Shown: piece by piece, positions 9,257 through 17,305 of the stretch
Numbering within the stretch: position 1 is the stretch's first letter
Layout: every line of letters starts with the position of its first letter
Source: Candidatus Melainabacteria bacterium
Lineage (GTDB): Bacteria > Cyanobacteriota > Vampirovibrionia > Obscuribacterales > Obscuribacteraceae
DNA: 64,000 nt
Direction of reading: 5' to 3'
Assembly: GCA_003242885.1 (NCBI GenBank)
Contig: QKMZ01000002.1
Coordinates: 248,001-312,000, forward strand
Program-made: the position numbers and the translations under genes
Notes under the pieces: generated by a model
What the model was told of the DNA's origin: nothing
Database searches by the model: none
Seen by the model: only the letters and a program-made list of their open reading frames with translations

Positions 9257-9809
9257 TCGCGTCTCTCTTCTCTAAGGGTACTTTTATCAGTCATACGGCC
9301 GCTTATGGCTTAAAGGTGTAATTCCCCATTATTTGATCAAAGAACCAGACATAAGAATAGAATCGAGAGATTGATGTCAAGTGCGTGGTTCGTTTGAATG
9401 CTCTAAACGCATGCGCAGCTTTGCTCTTGGGGATTTGCTCTGAGAGAAAAATTTGAGCCTGTCGAGATCGACGGCAGTGAGGGATGGTGGTTGTCAAGGG
9501 TTTGTCGGTTACCAAATTGAAATTTAGAAGTGCCGCTTGGCAATGTGTTGCAACTTATTAAAACTATTGCACCCTCCTGAACAGCTGAGCGTGGCTGGTG
9601 AGAACCTGATAGGCTGGCACTTCTGGAAGATGAAGTAAGCTTCATTGCTACCTGAACATAGCTTCAGCCCTGTCTTGGGATGCTCAGTGTTTCTATTGAC
9701 TATAATTGTCAGTCGGAAAAGGTTTAGAGCTAGTCTGGAATTCGTGGCCTGTGTTTTGCCCCCAGGGCGTTTTTACCCTTATCGGTCTAGTGTGCGCGGA
9801 AACCCTTAA
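9257..9809. other. Intergenic region between divergent operons, no gene seen
   Basis: 553 bases separating the minus-strand DUF4388 operon from the plus-strand exporter operon. No open frame here has a convincing start, ribosome-binding site or recognisable product. Two small signals are visible. One is a perfect 6-bp hairpin ATGAAG-TAAG-CTTCAT at 9630-9645. The other is a TATAAT at 9701-9706, about 105 bases upstream of the exporter permease start, with only a poor TTGGGA candidate -35 20 bases before it. Promoters for both operons must presumably lie in this stretch. I could not match it to a known riboswitch. Confidence 0.5.
9701..9706 (+). promoter_or_regulatory. Candidate -10 element upstream of the ABC exporter operon
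   Basis: The sequence TATAAT matches the sigma-70 -10 consensus exactly and lies ~104 bases upstream of the permease ATG at 9810. No good -35 hexamer is seen at 16-18 bases, so this is only a candidate. Confidence 0.25.
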
Positions 9810-10736
9810 ATGAGCCAAGGAAGTAATAGTCCGGTAATGCCAACTCCTTTAGCTGAAGCTACCAGAAACAAGATTGAAACAGACAGTGCTATCGCTGATG
9901 TTGCCTCGCGTCTTGATCAGCAGCCAGCGATAAATTCCACTGAATCCTTTGGCGTCTTCTTGTTTCGCTCACTTCGCGAAATGACAAATATCAAGTTTGC
10001 ACTGGCAAGCTTTGTCGTCAACAATTTGCGACGTCGTTACCGCCGGTCTGTGCTCGGTTTTGCATGGAGTTTACTCAATCCGATTCTGACCATGTGCGTG
10101 ATGACCGCCGTCTTTTCCATTTTGTTCAAGCAGAACCCGAAAGATTTTGGTGTTTACGTTTTCACCGGTCTTTTACCATGGAGTTTTTTCTGCGAATCGG
10201 TAGTTGCCGGTAGTGGCTCACTCACAGGCGCCGAGAGTTACCTCAAGAAAGTCTATATACCGAAGCTGTTCTTCCCCATGGTGACTGTTGCGACAGAAGC
10301 TGTGAATTTTGCGTCAAGTATATTCGCGCTGATTCTTTTGGCTGCGGTTGCTGGTTTTCACTTCACATGGACTTGCGTACTTGTTTTGCCCATCACGGCG
10401 CTCCTTTTCTCTTTCACATACTGCTGCGCACTTTTCTGTTCGATTGCCACGGTGTATTTCCGTGATTTCGCTCATATTTTGCGAGTCGGCTTGGGGGCGG
10501 TTTTTTACACTGTGCCTATCGTCTATCCCGTTGCAATGATTCCTGCAGATTACAGATGGTTTTACTCATACCATCCCATGGCTCGCTTTGTAGAACTTTA
10601 TCGACTGTCTATCTGTGAAGGTCAAATTCCTTCTCTCGAAGTTTGGGCTTCTCCAATTGTCGTTACGGTTGTGGCATTTCTGCTTTCATTCGCGCTGCTC
10701 AAAAAGACTGAGCGCGACATCATTTTCCGCCTGTGA
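9810..10736 (+). CDS. wzm: Polysaccharide ABC exporter permease (Wzm/TagG-type, ABC-2 family)
   Basis: 308 residues with six predicted hydrophobic helices after an N-terminal cytoplasmic segment of ~75 residues. The hallmark RRYRRSVLGFAWSLLNPIL lies at the start of the membrane domain, and the typical VLPITALLFSFTYCCALF and FYTVPIVYPVAMIP segments follow. These are characteristic of O-antigen and teichoic-acid exporters (Wzm, TagG, KpsM). Together with the ATPase encoded 7 bases downstream, the protein would move the undecaprenyl-diphosphate-linked glycan across the cytoplasmic membrane. The N-terminal extension is a little longer than in most family members. An alternative ATG at 9837 would shorten it by 9 residues; neither start has a strong ribosome-binding site. 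It is the first gene of a plus-strand operon that also contains the ATPase, a transferase and a coiled-coil protein. Confidence 0.9.
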   Translation: MSQGSNSPVMPTPLAEATRNKIETDSAIADVASRLDQQPAINSTESFGVFLFRSLREMTNIKFALASFVVNNLRRRYRRSVLGFAWSLLNPILTMCVMTAVFSILFKQNPKDFGVYVFTGLLPWSFFCESVVAGSGSLTGAESYLKKVYIPKLFFPMVTVATEAVNFASSIFALILLAAVAGFHFTWTCVLVLPITALLFSFTYCCALFCSIATVYFRDFAHILRVGLGAVFYTVPIVYPVAMIPADYRWFYSYHPMARFVELYRLSICEGQIPSLEVWASPIVVTVVAFLLSFALLKKTERDIIFRL

Positions 10737-10743
10737 GGTTTTT

Positions 10744-11550
10744 GTGGACGCACTGATTGAAATCAATAACGCCACTCTGCGGTTTCGCATTTATCGAAAC
10801 CGTACTCCTGCGCTCAAAGAAGCCGTTATTCGCGTGCTGTCTCCGAAAAAAACAGCGAGCGATGAAGTAATCGAGTTCAATGCACTGCAAAATTTGAATC
10901 TATCTATTAAGGGTGGAGACCGTCTCGGGATCATTGGTTTGAATGGTGCCGGAAAGTCCACTTTGCTGAAAATGATCGTCGGAATTTATCCGCCGCAGCA
11001 TGGTTCTGTTCATGTCAGAGGAAAAGTCACACCACTCATTGAATTGGGCACTGGCTTTGATCACGAATTGAGCGGAAGGGAAAACATCTATTTAAACGGC
11101 GCCCTACTTGGACGTTCGTTCAAACAAATGCGTTCGCTCGAAGAGGCAATCATTGATTTTTCCGGACTTGAAGACAAAATCGATATGCCGATTAAGTACT
11201 ATTCCAGTGGGATGCTCGGGCGGCTTGCCTTTTCGATCGGCACAATCATGGAGCCGGAAATTCTCCTGGTAGACGAAGTCTTCTCGACTGGCGATGCGCA
11301 GTTCGTCGAAAAAGCAAGAAACCGAATGGATCATTTGATTTCCAAGTCATCGATCGTTGTTATCGTTTCTCACAGCATGGACCACATCGTCCACTTCTGC
11401 AACAGAGTTGTTGTTCTCAATAAAGGCGCTGTTGTGGCTGAAGGGGACCCGACGGAGATGGTCGAATACTATCGGACCAACATTGCCAACGTTGGCGCCG
11501 CTCCCGCTCCTTATAAATCAGCTTTGCCACAACCTGTATTGACCACATAA
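10744..11550 (+). CDS. wzt: Polysaccharide ABC exporter ATP-binding protein (Wzt/TagH-type)
   Basis: 268 residues from GTG at 10744, which has GAGG at 10735-10738 upstream; an upstream in-frame ATG at 10615 lies inside the permease gene and is rejected. Walker A is GLNGAGKST (65-73), the signature YYSSGMLGRL (152-161), Walker B ILLVDE (173-178), and a switch His occurs in VSHSMDH. The block TPLIELGTGFDHELSGRENIYLNG is typical of O-antigen and teichoic-acid exporter ATPases (Wzt, TagH, KpsT class), which power glycan export with the permease. Unlike Wzt of E. coli O9a or O8, it has no C-terminal carbohydrate-binding domain: only ~25 residues follow the nucleotide-binding domain. Beta-sandwich modules instead appear in the two genes immediately downstream. 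Confidence 0.92.
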   Translation: MDALIEINNATLRFRIYRNRTPALKEAVIRVLSPKKTASDEVIEFNALQNLNLSIKGGDRLGIIGLNGAGKSTLLKMIVGIYPPQHGSVHVRGKVTPLIELGTGFDHELSGRENIYLNGALLGRSFKQMRSLEEAIIDFSGLEDKIDMPIKYYSSGMLGRLAFSIGTIMEPEILLVDEVFSTGDAQFVEKARNRMDHLISKSSIVVIVSHSMDHIVHFCNRVVVLNKGAVVAEGDPTEMVEYYRTNIANVGAAPAPYKSALPQPVLTT

Positions 11551-11555
11551 TCAGT

Positions 11556-12977
11556 ATGTCAAACGCACCCAAGATACTTGCAATCGTTCCGTCGTTGATA
11601 GCATCTTGCCAGATCAACGTACTGAAGCCGCTCAATAAGCTTGCCGAGAGAGGCAAGGTCCAATTTCGCTGGTTGCTTGAAGCAAAGGCGGATGTTTCTG
11701 ATCTTGCTTGGTGTGATGTTGTGATTTTTTGCCGCAATACAGAACCGGCATATGGGCATTTGTTGAACGCCGCAGTATGTGCCGGAAAGCCGATCATCTT
11801 TGATTTGGACGACAATTTCTGGGACATTCCTTATGACACGGATCCAGAATTGGCGCGTTATCATCGCCTTCCTCCTCGCCTTGCTCAATTAGAAAAATAC
11901 TTGTCTTTCTCCAGTCTTGTTCGCGTGTACAGCCCCGTGTTGGCTGAGCGTGTTTGTGCATTTAGTCAGAAAGTCAAATTGCTGAAGTCCGGGTTTGATT
12001 TCGCGCTAGTATCAGGCAAGCGGCACAAGCATAACGGAAGTACGCGCATCGTGTACGCAACGAGCCGCATCGTCGATGACCAATATCATGAGTTTCTCGA
12101 CGGCATCATTCGAATCCTCGACGTTTACCAAGATAGAGTCAGTCTGACTATTTGTGGCTGCAAACCGAGAGAGCTAGCCGCCCGGCGCGGAGTGGAGCTT
12201 ATCCCGCTCTATCCAGACTACGATAGATTTTTGATGGACTTTCATGCTCGTGGCTTTGACATTGGGCTTGCACCATTGCCAGACACCATTTTTCATCGCT
12301 CGAAAAACAACACGAAGTTTAGAGACTATGGTGCATGCAGGGTCGCTGGCGTTTACTCTGACGTAGATGTTTATTCATCCTGCATTGAGGACGGCAGCAC
12401 TGGAATTCTTGTCAGCAATACCGCTCAAGGCTGGTTTGACGGTGTCTCGCAGCTTATCGAAGATCCGTCCTTGACTGAAAAAATCAAAGACACTGCTTAC
12501 AAGCACGTTTACGATAATTACCGGCAGGAATTAGTCGAAGAAGAGTGGCTTGTCGATATAACGTCAGTCTTGTCTCAGTCTACTCGAGAAGCCTCTTCCC
12601 CGGCTGTGGAAACGCAAGATATCCGTGTGAAAGCGGATTTCTTTGGACTATATGGAATCCGTATTCCTGGTGAGTCCCCGGATGGGCAGAAGACTGCTAG
12701 TTTGCTTTTGGAAGTTCTCACACCCGAGGGTTCTATCTTGCGGGAGGCCACCAGCTCCAATATGCGTATTCTTGAAGATGGTGATATCGAGATAACTTTT
12801 GAGCCGATTGCAAATTCTCAGCGCCGAGAGTTTGTCTTCCGGTTGGTGTCTCTGTCGGGAGAGTTCCAACCAAAACCAGATTCTGAATGGACGACTGGTT
12901 GGATTCCACCCAGCGGATTGATGCAAATGCTTTATCAATCGAAGCAACTCGTGTCTGCGGGGATAGATAAACGATGA
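11556..12977 (+). CDS. GT-B glycosyltransferase with an appended C-terminal beta-sandwich
   Basis: 473 residues. The first ~350 form a GT4-like GT-B enzyme: KILAIVPSLIASCQINVLKPL, then KPIIFDLDDNFWDIP (a motif common in surface-glycan transferases), and a donor-site region DIGLAPLPDTIFHRSKNNTKFRDYGACRVAGVYS. Residues ~370-473 make a separate beta-rich module (SLLLEVLTPEGSILRE, ILEDGDIEITFEPIANS, EFVFRLVSL) ending in TTGWIPPSG. This module aligns without gaps to the C-terminal domain of the next gene's product (about 11 identities in 48 columns). The gene is the third in the exporter operon, 5 bases after the ATPase gene, and its stop overlaps the next start by 4 bases. The sugar added cannot be predicted. 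The module might bind glycan, which is an inference. Confidence 0.8.
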   Translation: MSNAPKILAIVPSLIASCQINVLKPLNKLAERGKVQFRWLLEAKADVSDLAWCDVVIFCRNTEPAYGHLLNAAVCAGKPIIFDLDDNFWDIPYDTDPELARYHRLPPRLAQLEKYLSFSSLVRVYSPVLAERVCAFSQKVKLLKSGFDFALVSGKRHKHNGSTRIVYATSRIVDDQYHEFLDGIIRILDVYQDRVSLTICGCKPRELAARRGVELIPLYPDYDRFLMDFHARGFDIGLAPLPDTIFHRSKNNTKFRDYGACRVAGVYSDVDVYSSCIEDGSTGILVSNTAQGWFDGVSQLIEDPSLTEKIKDTAYKHVYDNYRQELVEEEWLVDITSVLSQSTREASSPAVETQDIRVKADFFGLYGIRIPGESPDGQKTASLLLEVLTPEGSILREATSSNMRILEDGDIEITFEPIANSQRREFVFRLVSLSGEFQPKPDSEWTTGWIPPSGLMQMLYQSKQLVSAGIDKR

Positions 12978-13690
12978 ATTCCGCTACTCATTTGGTATCA
13001 AATATAGTGCCACTAGTTGAAACAGGCGACCTGCGCTCGAGCAATCATCCTGATGTCCCTGAGCTTACTGAGTTACAGAGTAAAGATGAACTTCTGCAAC
13101 ACATTGAGTCTCTCGAAGCTGAGCTTCATAGAGTCAGAGAGAAAAGCAAATTTATTGCACAGGAGCTGGATCTTTTCCGCCAGCGCCGCGCTATCTTCTG
13201 GTCGGATCGTTTCCGCAACACATTCGATGCCTGGAGTCTGCTTAGCAAAGGCTTTCAGCGACTGAAGGACGACACCGCGATTTTCGCACGTGATCTTAAA
13301 GGGTACCGTTTGCAGCCAAGTTTGAGCATGCTGCGAGTTTCGTATCTTAGTTACAAAGTCAATTTGAATACCAAGGGTTTGGCTGGGGTGTACCTTGCTC
13401 CTGTAGTCGAATTTCCGCTGCAAAAAGGCGAAATAGTCTTGCAAATTATGGATCAGTCCAAGAAGCTGCTTGTTGAGACTTCTGTGTCTGTAGCGCAAAT
13501 CAGTGACGATGGTCCGGTTGCATTGAGATTTCCACCCCTTCAGAACTCAGACAAAGAGCTAATATTCAATATTTTTGTTCAACACGTCGACGTGCCTGTA
13601 AGACTTCTAGAAATGCGCCGCTACGCCCTTGGCGGTTTCGGAAGACTTTCCACGCACTGCTTTGCGGGATTCAGTTTCGACGGTGAGTAA
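12974..13690 (+). CDS. Coiled-coil protein with a beta-sandwich domain, unknown function
   Basis: 238 soluble residues. About residues 25-65 are a heptad-rich coiled coil (ELTELQSKDELLQHIESLEA, then VREKSKFIAQELDLFRQR). A helical linker follows, and from ~115 to the end a beta-rich domain: VSYLSYKVNLNT, IVLQIMDQSKKLLVE, ISDDGPVALRFPPLQNS, ELIFNIFVQHV, and a closing YALGGFGRLSTHCFAGFSFDG. The middle of this domain aligns ungapped with the C-terminal module of the preceding glycosyltransferase. No catalytic motif is seen. The start ATG overlaps the previous stop (ATGA), so the two are translationally coupled, and the gene ends the exporter operon. A carbohydrate-binding or chain-length role working with the exporter is an attractive guess, because the Wzt protein lacks its own binding domain; nothing in the sequence proves it. 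Confidence 0.6.
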   Translation: MNSATHLVSNIVPLVETGDLRSSNHPDVPELTELQSKDELLQHIESLEAELHRVREKSKFIAQELDLFRQRRAIFWSDRFRNTFDAWSLLSKGFQRLKDDTAIFARDLKGYRLQPSLSMLRVSYLSYKVNLNTKGLAGVYLAPVVEFPLQKGEIVLQIMDQSKKLLVETSVSVAQISDDGPVALRFPPLQNSDKELIFNIFVQHVDVPVRLLEMRRYALGGFGRLSTHCFAGFSFDGE

Positions 13691-13706
13691 TGGGTTTCGA
13701 CTAATC

Positions 13707-14600
13707 TTAATGGCTTTCTTTGGGTGTGTGCTTGGCCGAAACCTTTAGCGCACGTTTGACCTTTTGCCATTTGTTTCTAAGTTTCCAAAAACCGCTGGAC
13801 TCCATCTGGCGAATTCTGTCCCGCAAATTTTGCAGCTCTCTCTTCAACTCCATTTCCGGAGTGTCATCCTCGAGGAGCTGTCTGTATTCTGCAAAGCGAT
13901 GCATGATGAAGTCTAGATTTTCGACGTACAGATTGCGATGGTTCTTTGCCAGTTGCTCAAACATCTCCATCTTTTGTTTGGCATTGAATTTCTTGGTTCT
14001 CGAGTCACTTTCTTGTCGGTAGTAGAAGAGCGTCTGAGGAATTCTTATCACTGCTCTTTTTAGCTCGATTATCGACAACCAAAAATCATGGTCTTCCCAG
14101 CCGTGAATCATGTTGGGGTTGTAGCCGCCGACGCTTTGCCAGTCAGCCTTTCTGAAAACCGCTGCCGAAAATATGAAGTTGTCCAGGAGAATGTCGGGAA
14201 AGTTGTAGGGCGGTAATTCCCACTTTCCATTACGACTGCCGAAATAGGCTGCGTCGCAGTAGACGATTCCTAGATCGCTTTGATCTTGAAAGAGTTTTTC
14301 TGCTTTCTCTAAGTAAGAAGGGTCGATCTTATCATCGGCATCGAGCGTCAAGATCAGCTCTCCGTGCGCATTCTTGATACCATGATTGCGTGCCGCGGAC
14401 GGTCCCTCGTTGTCCTTTTGCAAAAGAATAACTTTGGAGGACCTCAAAAATTCAAGCAACGAGTCCGAGGCAGGTTGAGTCGAGCCGTCGTCTACAACTA
14501 TTATTTCTACATCCCTAAGTGTTTGATTCAAAACACTGTCTACGGCATCGCGAAGGTAATGCCAGTGATTGAAGCAGGGGATGACGACGGAAACTTTCAC
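13707..14600 (-). CDS. Glycosyltransferase family 2 (GT-A)
   Basis: 297 residues from GTG at 14600, 3 bases after the stop of the nucleotidyltransferase gene, so translation is probably coupled. The protein opens with the classical GT2 nucleotide-binding element VSVVIPCFNHWHYLRDAVDS. It has IIVVDDGST, then NEGPSAARNHGI and the metal-binding LTLDADDKIDP (DxD type). The general-base region is HGWEDHDFWLSI. After ~240 residues come a helical coiled-coil stretch (ELKRELQNLRDRIRQMESSG) and a basic tail (FWKLRNKWQKVKRALK), which may hold the protein at the membrane. Inverting transfer of one sugar to a growing lipid-linked chain is the expected role. The gene converges with the coiled-coil protein gene, with 16 bases between the stops. 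Confidence 0.88.
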   Translation of the reverse strand: MKVSVVIPCFNHWHYLRDAVDSVLNQTLRDVEIIVVDDGSTQPASDSLLEFLRSSKVILLQKDNEGPSAARNHGIKNAHGELILTLDADDKIDPSYLEKAEKLFQDQSDLGIVYCDAAYFGSRNGKWELPPYNFPDILLDNFIFSAAVFRKADWQSVGGYNPNMIHGWEDHDFWLSIIELKRAVIRIPQTLFYYRQESDSRTKKFNAKQKMEMFEQLAKNHRNLYVENLDFIMHRFAEYRQLLEDDTPEMELKRELQNLRDRIRQMESSGFWKLRNKWQKVKRALKVSAKHTPKESH

Positions 14601-14603
14601 TTT

Positions 14604-15404
14604 CTACCACAAGTTGTTTTGGCTTAGATATGCGCGTGTCTCAACAAAATTCTCGACTGTGTTTATGTCATAAAAGCGCTTATTAACAGCGAATCCTGCG
14701 AGCTCCTTCTTCTTTGCCATTGACTTGAAAATGTCACTTAAGTCAAACGATGTTTTCTTCAATTTTTTGCTGTGCTGCATGAATGCGCTTTTGGAAAAGA
14801 ATGACAATCCATAATCGATAAAGTGCATATTATCAGAGGGGGTTTTCTTGTCGTATTTGAGAACGAGTCTGTTTTCTTCATCGAACTCGACATTGCTGGG
14901 CGCCCACTGATTGTTGTTCTCTAAAATCGACATCATGCCGCCCAGCCGGCTGGCTTTGAATGCGGTGAAAAGCGGTGGCATCGATATATCGAGGTAGGTG
15001 TCACCGTACATCACGGCGAAATCGTTGTCCACCATGTCGAGCGCCTTCTCTACTGCCGACCCGGTGCCGAAATTGTCCTGCCCATCACGGCTGTAGGCGA
15101 TTGACATGGAAAATTTGCTGCCGTCTCCCAGGTATTCTTCGATTTGCTCTGAGAAATGGTGAACAAGCACTACCAATCTCGTCACGCCCTCTCGCTGCAG
15201 CAATCGGAGAACATGGGCGATGAAGGGCTCTCCGGAGATATCGACCATGGACTTGGGTTTATCTCGGGACATCTCGCCCAGGCGTGTGCCTTTACCCCCG
15301 GCAAGAATTAAGAATGGAACATCCTTCAGGCTCAGTAATGATGACTGGGCTTGGCTTTGCGGGTGGGGCGGTGCGGCTTCTATTTCTTCGTCCATCTCGG
15401 CCAT
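14604..15404 (-). CDS. Sugar-1-phosphate nucleotidyltransferase (RmlA/HddC-like)
   Basis: 266 residues with a ~28-residue polar N-terminal extension. The NTP-binding signature FLILAGGKGTRLGEMSRDKPKSM starts at ~31, and metal and product-site residues appear in VMYGDTYLDISM. These define the NTP_transferase fold that activates sugar-1-phosphates to NDP-sugars. The closest known pattern is the D-glycero-D-manno-heptose 1-phosphate guanylyltransferase (HddC) and related short nucleotidyltransferases, but nucleotide and sugar specificity cannot be read with confidence. The start ATG at 15404 is preceded by AAGAGA. It is the first gene of a two-gene minus-strand operon with the GT2 and is divergent from the RmlD-like reductase gene. 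Confidence 0.82.
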   Translation of the reverse strand: MAEMDEEIEAAPPHPQSQAQSSLLSLKDVPFLILAGGKGTRLGEMSRDKPKSMVDISGEPFIAHVLRLLQREGVTRLVVLVHHFSEQIEEYLGDGSKFSMSIAYSRDGQDNFGTGSAVEKALDMVDNDFAVMYGDTYLDISMPPLFTAFKASRLGGMMSILENNNQWAPSNVEFDEENRLVLKYDKKTPSDNMHFIDYGLSFFSKSAFMQHSKKLKKTSFDLSDIFKSMAKKKELAGFAVNKRFYDINTVENFVETRAYLSQNNLW

Positions 15405-15528
15405 AATCTCTTATGTGCCACCTGTGGCAGCTTTGCCGCAATTGTCTAAGATTATCAAGTTTGAAGAAAGTGCTTTAGAACTAGCTAATTCGCATTCTAA
15501 ATGCTCGCGGCCAGGTATGCTTTATTCT

Positions 15529-15564
15529 GAAAACCGCAGTTTAAGCCCGTGTTAAGCGGTTTTC
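15529..15564. repeat. Inverted repeat (9-bp arms) just upstream of the RmlD-like gene
   Basis: GAAAACCGC (15529-15537) and GCGGTTTTC (15556-15564) are perfect reverse complements separated by 18 bases, with an inner TTAA/TTAA pair possible. It ends 28 bases before the ATG at 15593 in the 188-base divergent intergenic region. The A-rich and T-rich outer ends could make it a weak bidirectional terminator; it could also be an operator or an mRNA leader hairpin. Confidence 0.55.
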
Positions 15565-15592
15565 GAGCGGCAAGCGGACGAGTCTGACTGGT

Positions 15593-16489
15593 ATGAGTGA
15601 TAGAGTTCTAATATTTGGTGGCTCCGGTATGCTGGGGCACAAGCTGAGCCAGGTTATCTCCCACAGCTCCGATGCTTTTGTGACACTGAGAGACAAGGGA
15701 ACAGTGGCGAGCTATCCCCAGTTTTTCGAGCGGGCTCGAGTTATCGATGGCGTCGATGCTCAAGATCAGCAAAGTGTTGCCAGCGCTTTTCAGGAAGTTC
15801 GTCCAGATGTGGTCATAAACAGCATCGGCGTGGTAAAACAGCTCGACACCTCGAATGATGCCGTGATCAGCATCGGAGTCAATTCGTTATTCCCCCATCG
15901 ACTGGCTGAGTTGTGCTCAATGCATGGTGTGCGTTTAATCACCATTTCTACTGACTGTGTTTTCTCTGGTGCGCGGGGAAACTACAAAGAAACAGAAAAT
16001 CCTGATTGTGTAGACCTCTACGGGCGCTCGAAAATGCTCGGAGAAGTCCAATCGGAAAATGCTCTGACGATAAGAACATCGATCATTGGTCGCCAGATTC
16101 ACGGCTCTCATGCGCTTTTAGAATGGTTTTTGAGTCAACAGGGCAAGACCGTGAAAGGCTATAAAAAAGCAATTTTCACAGGTTGGCCGACATTGATTCT
16201 GTCGGAGATTATTGCGGAGATTATTGCTAAGCATAGAGACTTGAGCGGTGTTATGCACATCGCTGCCAATCCAATTTCAAAGTTCGATCTTTTGACTTTA
16301 ATTCGCGATAAATTTGGACTGAACATCGAGATTGAGCCGAGCGATCATTTGGATTGTAATCGTTCATTGAATGGAGATTTGTTCAAAAAACTGACAGGAT
16401 TCCAAACACCCACATGGGATGAGTTAGTGTCGCGTATGTATGAAGATCAGGCATCGTATACGGTGCCTGCACAACTGAGTCTGAAGTAA
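15593..16489 (+). CDS. RmlD/FnlB-like NAD(P)-dependent sugar-nucleotide reductase (extended SDR)
   Basis: 298 residues. The Rossmann motif is IFGGSGMLGHKL (8-19), followed by the substrate region NSIGVVKQL, the SDR strand ISTDCVFSG and the catalytic Y143-x3-K147 in YGRSKMLGE. LTIRTSIIGRQIHGSHALLEWFLSQQ is characteristic of the RmlD-type family that accompanies CapE/WbjB and UDP-GlcNAc 2-epimerases. It lacks the C-terminal cupin domain of S. aureus CapF. With the CapE-like gene at 23692 and the epimerase at 18627, it would reduce the 4-keto intermediate on the route to UDP-L-FucNAc or a near relative (L-QuiNAc, L-PneNAc). An alternative is dTDP-4-keto-rhamnose reductase, but no RmlA/B pair is visible nearby. 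It is the first gene of a plus-strand run. Confidence 0.8.
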   Translation: MSDRVLIFGGSGMLGHKLSQVISHSSDAFVTLRDKGTVASYPQFFERARVIDGVDAQDQQSVASAFQEVRPDVVINSIGVVKQLDTSNDAVISIGVNSLFPHRLAELCSMHGVRLITISTDCVFSGARGNYKETENPDCVDLYGRSKMLGEVQSENALTIRTSIIGRQIHGSHALLEWFLSQQGKTVKGYKKAIFTGWPTLILSEIIAEIIAKHRDLSGVMHIAANPISKFDLLTLIRDKFGLNIEIEPSDHLDCNRSLNGDLFKKLTGFQTPTWDELVSRMYEDQASYTVPAQLSLK

Positions 16490-16514
16490 ATAGGCAAGGA
16501 CCGAGCGGGGATTT

Positions 16515-17294
16515 ATGACGGTATCACCAATGGCGACCATACAGGAGAACAGAGCGAGGACTCGCGCACCCGAGAGAGTCAAGACCGTGCCTACTTTCTG
16601 TGTTATTCTGCCCATGTACAATGAGCAAGACAGTGCTCAAAAATGCATTAGCGGCATTGCAGAGTTCATAGCTACTCTTCACAGCCGAACCGCAATCATT
16701 GCTGTAAATGATGGAAGTTCGGACAACACTCTGGATGTTTTAAAAGCTTTGTCCGAAACCTACCCGAATTTGATTGTCGTCAATTGTGCCCAGAATGGTG
16801 GATATGGCGAAGCCAATCGAGCCGGTTTTAGAGCGGCGATCGACCACGGTTTTGACTATGCCCTGGTTATGGATGGCGATGGCACCCAGCGTCCGGTGTT
16901 TATCGAACAATTCTTGCGCCCGATGATGCTTTCATATGACTTTATTAAAGCCACCCGCTATTCCCCGTTTAGCCGAGTTGAGGGGGTTTCCTTCAAGCGG
17001 CGTCTTATCTCTTTGGTTGGAAACAAGCTGGCACAAATTTTCATTCGCGTGCCGATAACCGACTACACCAACGGCTTCCGCGCTATCAAATGTACATTGC
17101 TTGCGCGCATGATGACGAAGGAGAAAGGTTTTTCCATGCTCATTGAGGAAGTTGTGCAAGGTAAAAGGCTCGGAGCAAAATTCTACGAGGTTCCCTACAC
17201 CTTGACGGCAAGGCGCAATGGCGAGTCTCTGTCAAAATTTGTCTATTCACTTAGAGTTTACGGAAGCTATTTAAAGCATCTGATTAGTCGCTAG
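16515..17294 (+). CDS. Glycosyltransferase family 2, DPM1-like
   Basis: 259 residues with a ~28-residue charged N-terminal extension before the catalytic domain. GT2 motifs are FCVILPMYNEQDSAQKCI, AVNDGSSDNTLDVL, NGGYGEANRAGF and the DxD-type LVMDGDGTQRP. The C-terminal half has ITDYTNGFRAIKC and YEVPYTLTARRNGESLSKF, typical of dolichyl- or polyprenyl-phosphate mannose synthase-like enzymes without membrane helices. It probably moves a sugar from an NDP-donor to polyprenyl phosphate, or directly to the glycan. If it makes a polyprenyl-phosphate sugar, the product could feed the GT-C-like membrane proteins in this locus (inference). It follows the reductase gene by 25 bases and precedes the C-methyltransferase gene by 11. 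Confidence 0.85.
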   Translation: MTVSPMATIQENRARTRAPERVKTVPTFCVILPMYNEQDSAQKCISGIAEFIATLHSRTAIIAVNDGSSDNTLDVLKALSETYPNLIVVNCAQNGGYGEANRAGFRAAIDHGFDYALVMDGDGTQRPVFIEQFLRPMMLSYDFIKATRYSPFSRVEGVSFKRRLISLVGNKLAQIFIRVPITDYTNGFRAIKCTLLARMMTKEKGFSMLIEEVVQGKRLGAKFYEVPYTLTARRNGESLSKFVYSLRVYGSYLKHLISR

Positions 17295-17305
17295 CGAGGA
17301 CTTCT

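Noticed and set aside
9257..9809. Possible riboswitch or small RNA in the leader of the exporter operon
   Set aside because: Only a 6-bp hairpin was seen, with no conserved riboswitch core that I could recognise.
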